Shown here: positions 23,077 to 31,834 of the stretch, piece after piece | Position numbering within the stretch: position 1 is the first letter of the stretch | Layout of the letters: every line of letters begins with the position of its first letter | Assembly (NCBI GenBank): GCA_002309955.1 | Contig: DBXQ01000127.1 | Coordinates: forward strand, 1-31,966 | Reading direction: 5' to 3' | Source of the DNA: Bacteroidales bacterium UBA1208 | Lineage (GTDB): Bacteria > Bacteroidota > Bacteroidia > Bacteroidales > P3 | Length of the DNA stretch: 31,966 bases | Position numbers and translations under genes: made by a program | Notes under the pieces: model-generated | Told to the model about the DNA's origin: nothing | The model's input: only the letters and a program-made list of their open reading frames with translations | Databases searched by the model: none

Positions 23077-23160
23077 CACTTTTTTTTTCACAAAGCGAGA
23101 AAAATATGAAAAAAACAGATCCGTCAATCCAAAATAACAGTGCATTTGAAATATATTTCG

Positions 23161-23170
23161 TATCTTTGCA
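23161..23170 (+). promoter_or_regulatory. -7 promoter box overlapping a start codon region
   Basis: TATCTTTGCA ends only two bases before the ATG at 23173. With a start site about 5-7 bases after the box, transcription begins at or next to the ATG, implying a leaderless or near-leaderless mRNA. Confidence 0.8.
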
Positions 23171-23172
23171 TT

Positions 23173-23478
23173 ATGAATAAGGTTAAGATTACGGCTATCC
23201 GCAAAGCCGATTACAAAGATTTGCAGGCTCTTTACGAAAACCCTATCGAGCATACCTGCGATGTGCAGGAAGGCATGATGTGGGTTAGTGTCGACGGGCA
23301 GAAACCCGAAGGCCTTTGCATAGAGGCGTGGAAGACCATGCGCGAGTTTGTCGAAGCTCTGGCACGCGGTGAGGGCAATTTCTTCGACGGATGGATGAAG
23401 AACCCCTACAGCGCCATGATTAGCTGCAACGACGGTTTCCGTCCCGTCAGTTTCTTGTTGGAGACGGTTGAAGAATAG
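23173..23478 (+). CDS. TIGR04076-type small protein
   Basis: This 101-aa cytoplasmic protein begins MNKVKITAIRKADYKDLQAL, with a central CDVQEGMMWVSVDGQKPEGLC and a C-terminal MISCNDGFRPVSFLLE. This pattern matches the TIGR04076 family: a basic lysine-rich start, PxG/EGxCxxAW region and a final C-x-D-G-x-RPV-x-F motif. Family function is unknown; some members have conserved Cys residues (here Cys at about 28, 48 and 84). The start is fixed by the promoter box two bases upstream. The outer-membrane receptor gene follows 18 bases later. Confidence 0.82.
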   Translation: MNKVKITAIRKADYKDLQALYENPIEHTCDVQEGMMWVSVDGQKPEGLCIEAWKTMREFVEALARGEGNFFDGWMKNPYSAMISCNDGFRPVSFLLETVEE

Positions 23479-23496
23479 AAAGTAACAAAAAGAAAT

Positions 23497-26031
23497 ATGA
23501 GACCCATGAAAAAGTACGTATCCATACTCCTGTTTGTGTGCATCTCCATGGCACTTTCGGCTCAGACGGTACTCCGTGGCACGGTGGTTGATAAGTCAAA
23601 TAACGAGCCGTTGCCTTTCGCTACGGTGGCTGTGATGAACACCGACAGCACGGTCGTGGCGGGCTCGGTGACAATCGACAACGGAGAATACCGAGTCGAT
23701 ATCCCGGTACATGGACAATATCTGTTGGCAGTCTCATTTATCGGCTATCAGACACACTACCAGTCGCTCAATGCCGACAAGGTTAAAATAGACCTGCATG
23801 CTATTGCCCTTGAACCAGATGCCACTATGCTGCAGGCTGTGCAGGTGGTGGAGCGTGCCCCCATTGTGGAACAGCAGATGGACAAGCTGGTGATGAACGT
23901 GTCCAAGACCGCTTTTGCTCAGAGCAGCAATGCCCTCGACCTCCTTCGTAAAGCTCCCGGAGTAAGCATCGACAAGGACGGCAATGTGCTCCTCAATGGG
24001 CAGCCCGTCGCTGTGTGGATTGACGGACGGCCTTCTCACCTTGACGGCAAGAGTCTCGAAACCTTGCTGCGCGGCACCGACGGCACGGGCATTGACCGCA
24101 TCGAGGTCATCGCCAATCCGTCGGCAAAATACGATGCCGAGGGACAGGGAGGCATTATCAATATCCGCACCAAACACCATTTTGCCCAGGGGCTGAATGG
24201 CTCGTTCTCTGCCAATCTGGGTGGCATGGCTTTCAATCGAGAGATGGAGGGCAGGGGGAAACGCACCCAGTTCTTCCTTGACCATAGCATCAGTGCCAAC
24301 GTAAGTTTGAGGACCGAGAAGACCAATACCTTTGTGCAGATAGCCGAGCAGGCCAACCAAATGGGTGTGGATCTAATCACCTCCACCAAAGCGGATTTTG
24401 GCGGCGTGGGATTTGAGCAGTACAGTGGTTCGATGTGCAATGTCAACTCGCACAATCTTACATTCAAGATGGGCAATGACTGGTTTATAGACCGTCGCAA
24501 TACCCTTGGTGTGATTTTTACCATGCCCATGGCCTCTGTACGCCAATGGGACGACTCCAGTTTTTCCTACCAGAGAACGGGAGGGCAGACGATGCAGCAG
24601 ATACTTTCACAGCCTATTACAGAGTATACGCTCAAACAATATATGGGCAACTTGAATTTCACCCATGTCTTTGATGAATCGCGTGCTGCAGAGTTAACTG
24701 CCAACCTTGACTATTTCCATAACATAACTTCGGCCGACAATATACAGAACAACTATTTTCTGCCCATCCTCTCGCCGATGGTTTGGCAAGGACAGAAATA
24801 CGATTCGGTTAAGTATCTTACCCTGCACAGCGACAACACGATTGATATCTACAGTGCCAAAGTCGACTATCAGAGTGTGGTGTTTGGAGGCTATATGATG
24901 GAGGCAGGAGCCAAGTGGGCACTGTCCCACACCGACAATATGCTGAACCAGATTAACAGCATCCAATACCGTGGTAATGACACGATTTACGGCAGCGCTG
25001 TAGAAAATCCCTTTGACTATTCAGAGCATGTCGGGGCAGTGTATGCCACACTGGCTCGCCAGTTCGGCCCATGTTGGACGGTTAAGGCGGGTTTGCGCGG
25101 CGAGTATACCTATGCATATAATACCATGCGCACGGTTAAACAGGATTATTTCGACCTTTTCCCCACACTCTATGCAGGTTACAATACCCCCGACTTGATG
25201 AAACGTTTTGGTCTGACCTACACCCGACGCATTACACGACCCAACTACAACCAACTCAACCCCTTTAAAAATTATGTCGACGCCCATACATCGAACATGG
25301 GCAACCCCGACTTGAAGCCCAGCTATAGCGACAATGTGGCGTTGACGGCAGGTTTTGGTCGATACTTGACGTTGACAGGAAACTATATCTATACCAAAGA
25401 CCAGCTTACCATAATACCCACTCTCGACCCGGCTACAGGCGACCAAGTGATGCACTATGACAATTTCGGCTCGACCACTCTTATCGGTGGCGGTGTGGCT
25501 TTGACAGAGATGCCTTTGGGCAAATACATTTCATTTACGCTCAACGCCAATGCCTACGACTATCGCAGTTTAGAGGTTAACTCTACCAGCCGTGTTGTTG
25601 GTCAGACCGGTGCTCCGACCGTCTACGACCGTCATTCGTTCCTTGGCACGGCATACGCCTGCCTTACCTTCAACCTGCCTAAGGATTGGAAGGTGCAACT
25701 TGACGGCTACTATTCGACGCCTATCACTGTTGGGTATTTGCAAACCAGTTCCAACGAAATAGTCAATTTGGGGGTGAAAAAGACCGCTCTCGAAGGTCGT
25801 TTGCTCGTCTCACTGCAAGTGAACGACCTGTTGCGCACTATGAGCAACAGTTTCGATGTGGTGTATGCTGACGGGGTGGTTTCGCAATACGAACAGAATT
25901 ATTTGATGCAGAAAGTCAGTATCGGCCTGCAATGGAACTTTGGCTCGGCACAGCGCCCGCTGAAGCACAGGAATGTCGGCACCCTCGACGAACTGGATAG
26001 AACTTCCAACAGTTCTGGCCAGCTTAATTGA
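23497..26031 (+). CDS. Outer-membrane beta-barrel receptor with CarboxypepD_reg-like domain
   Basis: This 844-aa protein has a signal peptide (the ATG at 23506, MKKYVSILLF, is an equally good start). Residues about 24-105 form a CarboxypepD_reg-like domain (LRGTVVDKSNNEPLPFATVA), followed by a plug-like region (VEQQMDKLVMNVSKTAF, APGVSIDKDGNVLLNGQPV, IDRIEVIANPSAKYDAEGQG) and a large barrel of outer membrane protein beta-barrel family type. It lacks a neighbouring SusD, so it resembles the non-SusC receptors of Bacteroidetes. Ligand unknown. The 18-base gap from the TIGR04076 gene suggests a shared mRNA. Confidence 0.87.
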   Translation: MRPMKKYVSILLFVCISMALSAQTVLRGTVVDKSNNEPLPFATVAVMNTDSTVVAGSVTIDNGEYRVDIPVHGQYLLAVSFIGYQTHYQSLNADKVKIDLHAIALEPDATMLQAVQVVERAPIVEQQMDKLVMNVSKTAFAQSSNALDLLRKAPGVSIDKDGNVLLNGQPVAVWIDGRPSHLDGKSLETLLRGTDGTGIDRIEVIANPSAKYDAEGQGGIINIRTKHHFAQGLNGSFSANLGGMAFNREMEGRGKRTQFFLDHSISANVSLRTEKTNTFVQIAEQANQMGVDLITSTKADFGGVGFEQYSGSMCNVNSHNLTFKMGNDWFIDRRNTLGVIFTMPMASVRQWDDSSFSYQRTGGQTMQQILSQPITEYTLKQYMGNLNFTHVFDESRAAELTANLDYFHNITSADNIQNNYFLPILSPMVWQGQKYDSVKYLTLHSDNTIDIYSAKVDYQSVVFGGYMMEAGAKWALSHTDNMLNQINSIQYRGNDTIYGSAVENPFDYSEHVGAVYATLARQFGPCWTVKAGLRGEYTYAYNTMRTVKQDYFDLFPTLYAGYNTPDLMKRFGLTYTRRITRPNYNQLNPFKNYVDAHTSNMGNPDLKPSYSDNVALTAGFGRYLTLTGNYIYTKDQLTIIPTLDPATGDQVMHYDNFGSTTLIGGGVALTEMPLGKYISFTLNANAYDYRSLEVNSTSRVVGQTGAPTVYDRHSFLGTAYACLTFNLPKDWKVQLDGYYSTPITVGYLQTSSNEIVNLGVKKTALEGRLLVSLQVNDLLRTMSNSFDVVYADGVVSQYEQNYLMQKVSIGLQWNFGSAQRPLKHRNVGTLDELDRTSNSSGQLN

Positions 26032-26091
26032 CCCCTCTCGCTTCGTCGATGCTACATTGTTGCACCGTCAAGACCTTTACCATTGGAAAAA

Positions 26092-26124
26092 GTTGCAAAG
26101 TAAAGAAAAAATAGTATCTTTGCA
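26092..26124 (+). promoter_or_regulatory. Promoter of the coiled-coil/TPR/FGE-like gene
   Basis: GTTG (26092-26095) is a -33 candidate and TATCTTTGCA (26115-26124) is an exact -7 box, 19 bases apart. It is 20 bases before the ATG at 26145. Confidence 0.8.
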
Positions 26125-26144
26125 CTTACTTAATATTTGACGAA

Positions 26145-27986
26145 ATGGAAGAACAATATAGACCGAACGAGAAGACTGACAGGGATTTGATTGAGCAGAA
26201 CGCCAAGGATACAAGGTGTAACTTTTGGTGGTTGGTGGCTTTGACTGGATTGCTGATAGGTTGTATACTTATGGGTGTGTATTGGACACATCAAACAACG
26301 GCTCGTGCTTCTTTACAAGAAGAGAGAATCAAAGAATTAGAAATTCAGAGAATTCAAGGCAGCACTCCATTTATGCAGAAGAATGATGTTCAGATAATGG
26401 TTGGTGAAGCTGCCAAAGAGTCACTTAATACCTATATCAATAGTCAGAATTCCTTTATTGAACTCATTGGAGTGTTGATTACTGTGTTGGTGGCAATTAT
26501 TGGTATTGCATTTCCCCTCTTAACGAATAGGGGAATAAAAGAAGGGCTTGTGAAAAAAATAAGGGAGAAGACGGAAGAAAGTAAGAAAGAGATTGGCGAC
26601 CAGATGAGTTCTGAACTAAGTGAAAGCAAAAAAGAGATTAGCGACCAGATGAGCTCGGAACTCAATAAGAGTAAGGGTGAGATTAGCGATGAATTAAAGG
26701 AAGGTTTGAAACAGTTGAATGATGAGACTGAGAGGCAGAAGAGGGAAATAAATGAACTCAAGGACAGGATTGAAAAGATTTTGAAGAATAAACAGGATTT
26801 GGCTGAGCATGCCGAATCGCTGAAAGAGGTAAATGAGGAAAGCGATATTGATAAGAAAATTGCAAAATTAGAAGAAGAAATTAAAAAGAATGCGAACTAT
26901 CCTGCCGAAGGATACTATGACTTGGGATTGGCTCAGAGTGAAAATGGTGAGATTGATGATGCTGTATCTAATTTCATGATGGCTGTTGACAGAAAACCCG
27001 ACTATGCAGAGGCGTATTATGCCTTGGCAAAGGCACTCTGCAATAAACCTGACTATGATAAAGCCTGGGAATTTATTGAAAAGGCTATATTGTTGAAACC
27101 AGAGGATAGCGAAATGCTTATGACTCGCTGTCAGATATACAAGAATAAGGGATTGGTAGAAGAGGCCAAGCAGGATGCTGAACATGGAATTGAATTGGCA
27201 AAGAAAGCCGGGAACGGAGGTTTGTTGACAGACTTCAGGAGGTTGCAAGCTGAACTATCCGGAATAAAAGATACGGATGAAACCCCGATAGATATTTCAG
27301 TTGGAAAAGAAACGTTTAGGATGGTGAAAGTGAAAGGTGGCGTTTTTACCATGGGGGCAACGTTAAAGCAAAGGGACAAAGCATATTCTGTTGAATTACC
27401 CGCCCATAGAGTTCTATTGGACGATTACTATATAGGCGAGACTGTGGTGCCCCAAGGTTTATGGAATGCTGTGATGGGAAGCAATCCTTCTAAATGGAAA
27501 GGAGATGATTTGCCGGTAGAGAGGGTGTCGTGGGAAGATGCGCAGGAGTTTATCGGGGAGTTGAACATGAAGACGGGTAGGACGTTCCGTCTGCCGACAG
27601 AGGCGGAGTGGGAGTATGCGGCACGTGGCGGCAAGAAAAGCTGTGGTTACAAGTACAGCGGGAGCAATAATCTGGATGAGGTGGCATGGTATGGTGAAAA
27701 CAGCAATCATAAGACGTACCCAGTGAAAGGTAAGAAGTCTAATGAGCTTGGTCTGTATGATATGAGCGGAAATGTGTGGGAGTGGTGTCAGGATTGGTAT
27801 GGGAAATACAGCGGAGATGCGCAGTCGAACCCACAAGGACCTTTGTTGGGTGTTAACCGAGTAATCCGTGGAGGGAGCTTTCATGACATTTTTGAGGAGG
27901 ACTGCCGAGTGTCGTATCGCAGAGACGACGGCACACCTGTACGTCGCGATTATTACTTAGGCTTCCGCTTGGTGATGTGCCTGTAG
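26145..27986 (+). CDS. Membrane-anchored coiled-coil/TPR/FGE-like protein
   Basis: This 613-aa protein has two hydrophobic segments (about residues 27-47 and 104-126), then a long charged coiled coil (about 130-250). It contains three 15-residue repeats (146-160, 161-175, 176-190) beginning SKKEIGDQMSSELSE. Two to three TPR units follow (about 254-355, for example YYDLGLAQSENGEIDDAVSN) and an SUMF1/FGE-like domain (about 390-613: FRLPTEAEWEYAARGG, GLYDMSGNVWEWCQDW, VIRGGSF). The catalytic Cys pair of true FGE is absent; C587 is single. It may be a membrane scaffold whose C-terminal domain binds or modifies a partner; topology is uncertain because two segments place both ends on one side. The gene is more AT-rich than the genes before 20 kb. 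Confidence 0.82.
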   Translation: MEEQYRPNEKTDRDLIEQNAKDTRCNFWWLVALTGLLIGCILMGVYWTHQTTARASLQEERIKELEIQRIQGSTPFMQKNDVQIMVGEAAKESLNTYINSQNSFIELIGVLITVLVAIIGIAFPLLTNRGIKEGLVKKIREKTEESKKEIGDQMSSELSESKKEISDQMSSELNKSKGEISDELKEGLKQLNDETERQKREINELKDRIEKILKNKQDLAEHAESLKEVNEESDIDKKIAKLEEEIKKNANYPAEGYYDLGLAQSENGEIDDAVSNFMMAVDRKPDYAEAYYALAKALCNKPDYDKAWEFIEKAILLKPEDSEMLMTRCQIYKNKGLVEEAKQDAEHGIELAKKAGNGGLLTDFRRLQAELSGIKDTDETPIDISVGKETFRMVKVKGGVFTMGATLKQRDKAYSVELPAHRVLLDDYYIGETVVPQGLWNAVMGSNPSKWKGDDLPVERVSWEDAQEFIGELNMKTGRTFRLPTEAEWEYAARGGKKSCGYKYSGSNNLDEVAWYGENSNHKTYPVKGKKSNELGLYDMSGNVWEWCQDWYGKYSGDAQSNPQGPLLGVNRVIRGGSFHDIFEEDCRVSYRRDDGTPVRRDYYLGFRLVMCL

Positions 27987-28039
27987 TTTACCAAGTATGT
28001 TAAGAAGAAATTAATAGTCGTGAAGTGGAAATGATTTGG

Positions 28040-28049
28040 TATCTTTGTA
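28040..28049 (+). promoter_or_regulatory. -7 promoter box before the small secreted protein gene
   Basis: TATCTTTGTA matches the TAnnTTTG consensus and lies 20 bases before the chosen ATG at 28069. Confidence 0.65.
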
Positions 28050-28068
28050 CTTCCTAACAGAAATTGAC

Positions 28069-28467
28069 ATGATTGGTATGGGAAAGATTAATAGATTTCT
28101 GCTGTTTTTTGTCGCGGTGGTTCTGTTGGCGGGCGTTTGTCGCGGGCAGGAACAGGAGGGTTTTGCGGCTTTTGCCAACCGTTTCCTGTCGGATTGTGAG
28201 TTTCAGAAATCGCGCGTTATGTTTCCGTTGCAGTCGCGGCAGTATGATGAGGATACGTTTCGCTTTGTTGTAGTTGAAGAAAAGGATTGGCAGTGTGTTC
28301 CAGTTTCCTCCTTTTCAATCAGGATAGGTGAGTGTGTAGAGACGGTGGAACCAGGGGTGCGTTGCATCGTTTTTACCGTTGAGGATACAGGGATATTGGT
28401 GGAGTACCGTTTCGGAAAGATTGAGGAGAGGTGGTTTCTGGTAGGGGTGGTGGATTACAGTATGTGA
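28069..28467 (+). CDS. Small secreted protein (DUF4348-like)
   Basis: This 132-aa protein starts at ATG 28069 (28078 also possible, MGKINRF). It has a hydrophobic signal region (RFLLFFVAVVLLAGVCRG) and a short beta-rich mature part with FAAFANRFLSDCEFQKSRVM FPL-type sequence (FLSDCEFQKSRVMFPLQ). That F-x-x-DxxFQxxRVxFPL pattern reminds me of the DUF4348 family of Bacteroidetes; I am only moderately sure. It may be periplasmic or lipid-bound. It precedes the rhodanese gene by 81 bases. Confidence 0.68.
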   Translation: MIGMGKINRFLLFFVAVVLLAGVCRGQEQEGFAAFANRFLSDCEFQKSRVMFPLQSRQYDEDTFRFVVVEEKDWQCVPVSSFSIRIGECVETVEPGVRCIVFTVEDTGILVEYRFGKIEERWFLVGVVDYSM

Positions 28468-28548
28468 CGCGAGGGGGACAGTGACAGGCGGTTGCTTAGG
28501 GCCGCGTTCGAGGAAGAATAAAAGATTAAAAGTAAAAAAATATTGTTT

Positions 28549-28983
28549 ATGAAGAAGTTAATTCTTTTGTTTGCATCAATGATGCCTTTGTTTTTTGCCG
28601 CCCATGCACAGCAGACGGAACAGGGCGGCTGCAAGAAGAGTGGTTGCGGTCAAGCCAAACAGGCTACCTGCGAAACAATCCCGGTGGACGAGTTTGCTGC
28701 ACGGATAATGTGCAAGGGCGTAGTGTTGGTGGATGTCCGTTCACCGAAGGAGTTTGCCGAAGGACATTTGGAGGGGGCTACCAATGTGGCATGGGGCAAC
28801 GATTTTGAGAAGCAGTGGATGGCAGCAGGCATCAAGAAGCGATTCACTGTGGCAGTGTATTGCCGTGGAGGCCGTCGCAGCAAAGCCGCAGCCAAAGAAT
28901 TAGTGAAAATGGGCTACAAGGTTATCGACCTTGACGGAGGCATTATGGCCTGGCAGAAGGCAGGCAAGCCGGTGGTGAAATAG
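28549..28983 (+). CDS. Secreted rhodanese-like protein
   Basis: This 144-aa protein starts at the ATG at 28549 (not at an in-frame TTG at 28543) with a signal peptide MKKLILLFASMMPLFFAAHA. A short Cys-rich stretch (GGCKKSGCGQAKQATC, residues 26-41) precedes a rhodanese domain (about 44-144): VVLVDVRSPKEFAEGHLEGA and active-site loop VYCRGGRRS with C105. It would transfer sulfane sulfur or act in periplasmic redox/sulfur handling. The N-terminal Cys stretch could be a metal site. The T9SS gene starts 23 bases later. Confidence 0.87.
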   Translation: MKKLILLFASMMPLFFAAHAQQTEQGGCKKSGCGQAKQATCETIPVDEFAARIMCKGVVLVDVRSPKEFAEGHLEGATNVAWGNDFEKQWMAAGIKKRFTVAVYCRGGRRSKAAAKELVKMGYKVIDLDGGIMAWQKAGKPVVK

Positions 28984-29006
28984 TAAGTGGTAAAGACAAG
29001 ACTGAC

Positions 29007-30245
29007 ATGAAAAGAGGATTGTTTATCTGCTTATTGTGTTGTGTGGCATTTCTTGTGAATGCCCAGCCGGACAGATTTCTATATGCGGACGGCAGGCTTA
29101 TGGACGGTCGGGAGACGCAGTGGGGAAAGAATGGTTACGACAATAAGCTGTTGTCGATTAATAGGGAAGATGGCTATGTTAGACGTTGCTACTACGACAA
29201 CGACGAACGGCTGAGAGCGCTTACATATGCGTATCTGGGCAGTGGAGAGACTCAGCGAGACTCGCTATTTTACAATGATTCGGGGTGGGTTGAACGCAGG
29301 GAAATATGGTATTTGAAAGACGATAATGATTGGGGGAAAATGTATACTTTTTATTATGAGTATGATGGGGAAGGACGTATGATTTCAAGAAGGACATACT
29401 CTTTCAGCTCACTTGCAAGCGAGTATACCTTTTCGTATAATGAGTATGGACAGCTTGTATTGATGGAAATGACGGAGCAGATGACGGTGGAAATGTCCAA
29501 TCCGCCGGAGTATTGGAGGACAGAGTATACTTATTACCCGGATGGCGGGGAATTGGATTGCAGGGTGGTATATCGTTCCAAGATAAGTGGGGGAACTCCG
29601 AGACTGTATCAAGTGGATAAGGCTGTGGCTGTGTGGGATGAGAGTCGGCACATGACAGCTGTTTACGACAGTGTGTGCATAGCGGACGGCTATGATAGTC
29701 TATGCAGGGACAGTTTGGCTTTGCAGTATGCCGGACGGGAGGAGTATGAATATGATGAAAATGGCAATTGTGTTTCCGTCAGTTATTTGGATACATTTGG
29801 CTTAGCAGAGAAGCGTGAAGTGTATAGCATTGATACGGGACTTGTATTGAACAGAACGTTGATTCCGAGTTTAGGGGAAGGCCCGATTATTTCAACTTTC
29901 CGGAACACGCATGCCTATCGTAAGATGACAGAATATGAATACGGAGCCGTTAAATACATCTATAAATATATGTATGAGACTATTCCTCATGTCGCAATTG
30001 AAACGGAAGAGTTGTCGGGTGTCAAAGTGGCTCCCAATCCGGCACATGGATTTGTGTTGATAGAAGGTGTGGGGGGAGAACCAGCCACATTGAGGATTTT
30101 CGATGTGTCGGGGAAAGAGGTGCAGCGTTGTGAGGTTTCTGCTATAGCAAATATAGTGGATGTCCAGAGGTTGAAACCGGGCTGTTATGTGTTGAGGATT
30201 GACGTGAGAGGTGACGGTTTTTCCACAAAATTGATTGTTGAATAA
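29007..30245 (+). CDS. T9SS-exported YD-repeat-like surface protein, paralogue 1
   Basis: This 412-aa protein has a signal peptide (MKRGLFICLLCCVAFLVNAQ). The body (about 25-300) has many short Tyr/Asp-rich beta-hairpin units such as YYDNDERLRAL, YEYDGEGRMISRRTYSF, YNEYGQLVLMEM and YEYDENGNCVSVSYLD, like degenerate RHS/YD repeats. The C-terminus (about 340-412: VKVAPNPAHGFVLIEGVGGE, LRIFDVSGKEV, KPGCYVLRIDVRGDGFSTK) is a type A T9SS sorting domain. It is exported through the outer membrane and probably surface-attached or released. A close paralogue follows 31 bases downstream. Confidence 0.85.
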   Translation: MKRGLFICLLCCVAFLVNAQPDRFLYADGRLMDGRETQWGKNGYDNKLLSINREDGYVRRCYYDNDERLRALTYAYLGSGETQRDSLFYNDSGWVERREIWYLKDDNDWGKMYTFYYEYDGEGRMISRRTYSFSSLASEYTFSYNEYGQLVLMEMTEQMTVEMSNPPEYWRTEYTYYPDGGELDCRVVYRSKISGGTPRLYQVDKAVAVWDESRHMTAVYDSVCIADGYDSLCRDSLALQYAGREEYEYDENGNCVSVSYLDTFGLAEKREVYSIDTGLVLNRTLIPSLGEGPIISTFRNTHAYRKMTEYEYGAVKYIYKYMYETIPHVAIETEELSGVKVAPNPAHGFVLIEGVGGEPATLRIFDVSGKEVQRCEVSAIANIVDVQRLKPGCYVLRIDVRGDGFSTKLIVE

Positions 30246-30276
30246 TAGGTTTAAATAAACAATAAGGTATAAAAAA

Positions 30277-31491
30277 ATGAGAAAATTATTGATATCAGCA
30301 TTGTTATGCTCATTGACCATAGGCGTTGAGGCGCAATCATATGAAAGAGCACATAGAGGGATTGAGTCTTTCGGTCGACATGGGCAAACGGTATCTCTTA
30401 TTGAGCGTACTGCTGCCAAACAGAATTATCGTTATAGGATGAAGGGGTTCAGAACCAGTGATAACTATCAGTTTGTTCAGTTCTTGTACAATGAACAATT
30501 GCAGTTAGTGGCGGTGAAGGATAGCGTGAGGAATGAGTATAGTTTAATTGATTCGCTGTTTTATAATGAGCTTGGCCAGATGGTCAGACTGTCGGGGTGG
30601 CAGTTGCTGGGCGATGAGTGGCAGAATATCTATTATGTGGATTATGGCTATAACGAAGCGGGATTGATAGCTTCGCGTAGCAATTACAATAATTTCGACG
30701 GTGAGTGGGAATTGGGAGGTGTTTATACTTATACGTATAATGAGGCAGGAAAGATTTTGTTGTCGGAGCTTACGATGAATGGCATATTGTTCCAGAAGGT
30801 GGAATATACCTATGATCAGGACGGAAACGAATTGTGTGCAATGTGGTACAGCTACGACGGATTGGGGTTGACGCCATCGGAGAAAGTGGTGTCGGTTTAT
30901 GAAAATGGTTTGAAGATAACGGAGTATGATAGTGTGTGTGAAGGCGGTGTACGTTGGATGAATGATGGTTATACTTCTTATTCATATAATAATAGTGACG
31001 ACTGTTTGGAGTATCACCATTATGATGAGACCAATTATGAGGTGGAAAGGAGTGTCTACTCTTTCAATTCGAACAGAACAATGGATGAGACTTTGATTCC
31101 GTGGCATCCGGAGTTGGTGCGTCCAAAGACTTATCAAAATACGCATGTGTATGAAATGGAGGAGTGGTTTACGGTTGATGTGGACTATGTTTTGCAGCAT
31201 GTGTGTGATTATATATATGAATATGAGGACGTGAATGTGCTTGTTGATGAGGTGGAGCCAGGACATGTGGCTGTTTATCCCAATCCGGCTCATGACTATA
31301 TTATAGTAAAGGGTTTGGGCGATGAGTCTTGCCGGGTGGAGATTATAGACGCGTTGGGGAGAGAGGTTCTTGTTTGCGAATCGGCTTCAAATGGACAGCG
31401 TCTGGCAGTCGGTCAGTTGCCAGAGGGCTGTTATGTGCTCACAGTATCGACAGCAAAAGGTTCGTTTGCCTCAAAACTTTTGATAAAATAG
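30277..31491 (+). CDS. T9SS-exported YD-repeat-like surface protein, paralogue 2
   Basis: This 404-aa protein has a signal peptide (MRKLLISALLCSLTIGVEAQ), Tyr-rich units (YNEQLQLVAVKDSVRNEYSL, DYGYNEAGLIASRSNYNNF, YTYNEAGKILLSELTMNG, YTYDQDGNELCAMWYSYDG), and a T9SS type A sorting domain (about 332-404: VAVYPNPAHDYIIVKGLGDE, VEIIDALGREVLVCE, LPEGCYVLTVSTAKGSFASK). Its order of motifs parallels the preceding gene, and both have TLIP-like segments (ETLIPWHP versus RTLIPSLG) before an NTHxY motif, so the pair arose by tandem duplication. A terminator follows at 31510. Confidence 0.85.
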   Translation: MRKLLISALLCSLTIGVEAQSYERAHRGIESFGRHGQTVSLIERTAAKQNYRYRMKGFRTSDNYQFVQFLYNEQLQLVAVKDSVRNEYSLIDSLFYNELGQMVRLSGWQLLGDEWQNIYYVDYGYNEAGLIASRSNYNNFDGEWELGGVYTYTYNEAGKILLSELTMNGILFQKVEYTYDQDGNELCAMWYSYDGLGLTPSEKVVSVYENGLKITEYDSVCEGGVRWMNDGYTSYSYNNSDDCLEYHHYDETNYEVERSVYSFNSNRTMDETLIPWHPELVRPKTYQNTHVYEMEEWFTVDVDYVLQHVCDYIYEYEDVNVLVDEVEPGHVAVYPNPAHDYIIVKGLGDESCRVEIIDALGREVLVCESASNGQRLAVGQLPEGCYVLTVSTAKGSFASKLLIK

Positions 31492-31509
31492 TTGTTAAAG
31501 AAGATTATT

Positions 31510-31542
31510 AAAGAGAATCCATCGGAAATGGATTCTCTTTTT
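31510..31542 (+). terminator. Intrinsic terminator after the T9SS paralogue pair
   Basis: AAAGAGAATCCAT (31510-31522) pairs with ATGGATTCTCTTT (31528-31540) around a CGGAA loop, followed by T residues. It starts 19 bases after the stop codon of the last gene. Confidence 0.9.
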
Positions 31543-31801
31543 ATTATGTTGTAATTTAGTATGTTGTATTATTTTATAAGGTTTGTTTGAGTAATAGTTT
31601 ATTGATATAAATAATTAGTAATCAATAAGATATTTTTTTATTAACAGAAACATGTATGCGTTTTTTGAAAAAATGGTATTTTTTTAGGTTGAAAAACTGA
31701 TTTTGCAGGTTTTTTTGGACGAATGGCAAAAAAAAAATAAAAATTTTTGTGTTGAAATACATTGCTTTACATTAGAAATGGAAATTTTTTTTCAATTTTT
31801 T

Positions 31802-31834
31802 TTTGGTGATTTGAAAAAACGTCGTATCTTTGCA
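31802..31834 (+). promoter_or_regulatory. Strong-looking Bacteroidetes promoter at window end
   Basis: TTTG (31802-31805) and TATCTTTGCA (31825-31834) are separated by 19 bases, the same spacing as at upp. A long run of A/T tracts lies directly upstream, as an UP-like element would. Confidence 0.8.

Noticed and set aside
29007..31491. Possible RHS toxin with immunity gene
   Set aside because: No toxin domain or RHS core signature; both genes end in T9SS domains and look like paralogues, not toxin plus immunity.
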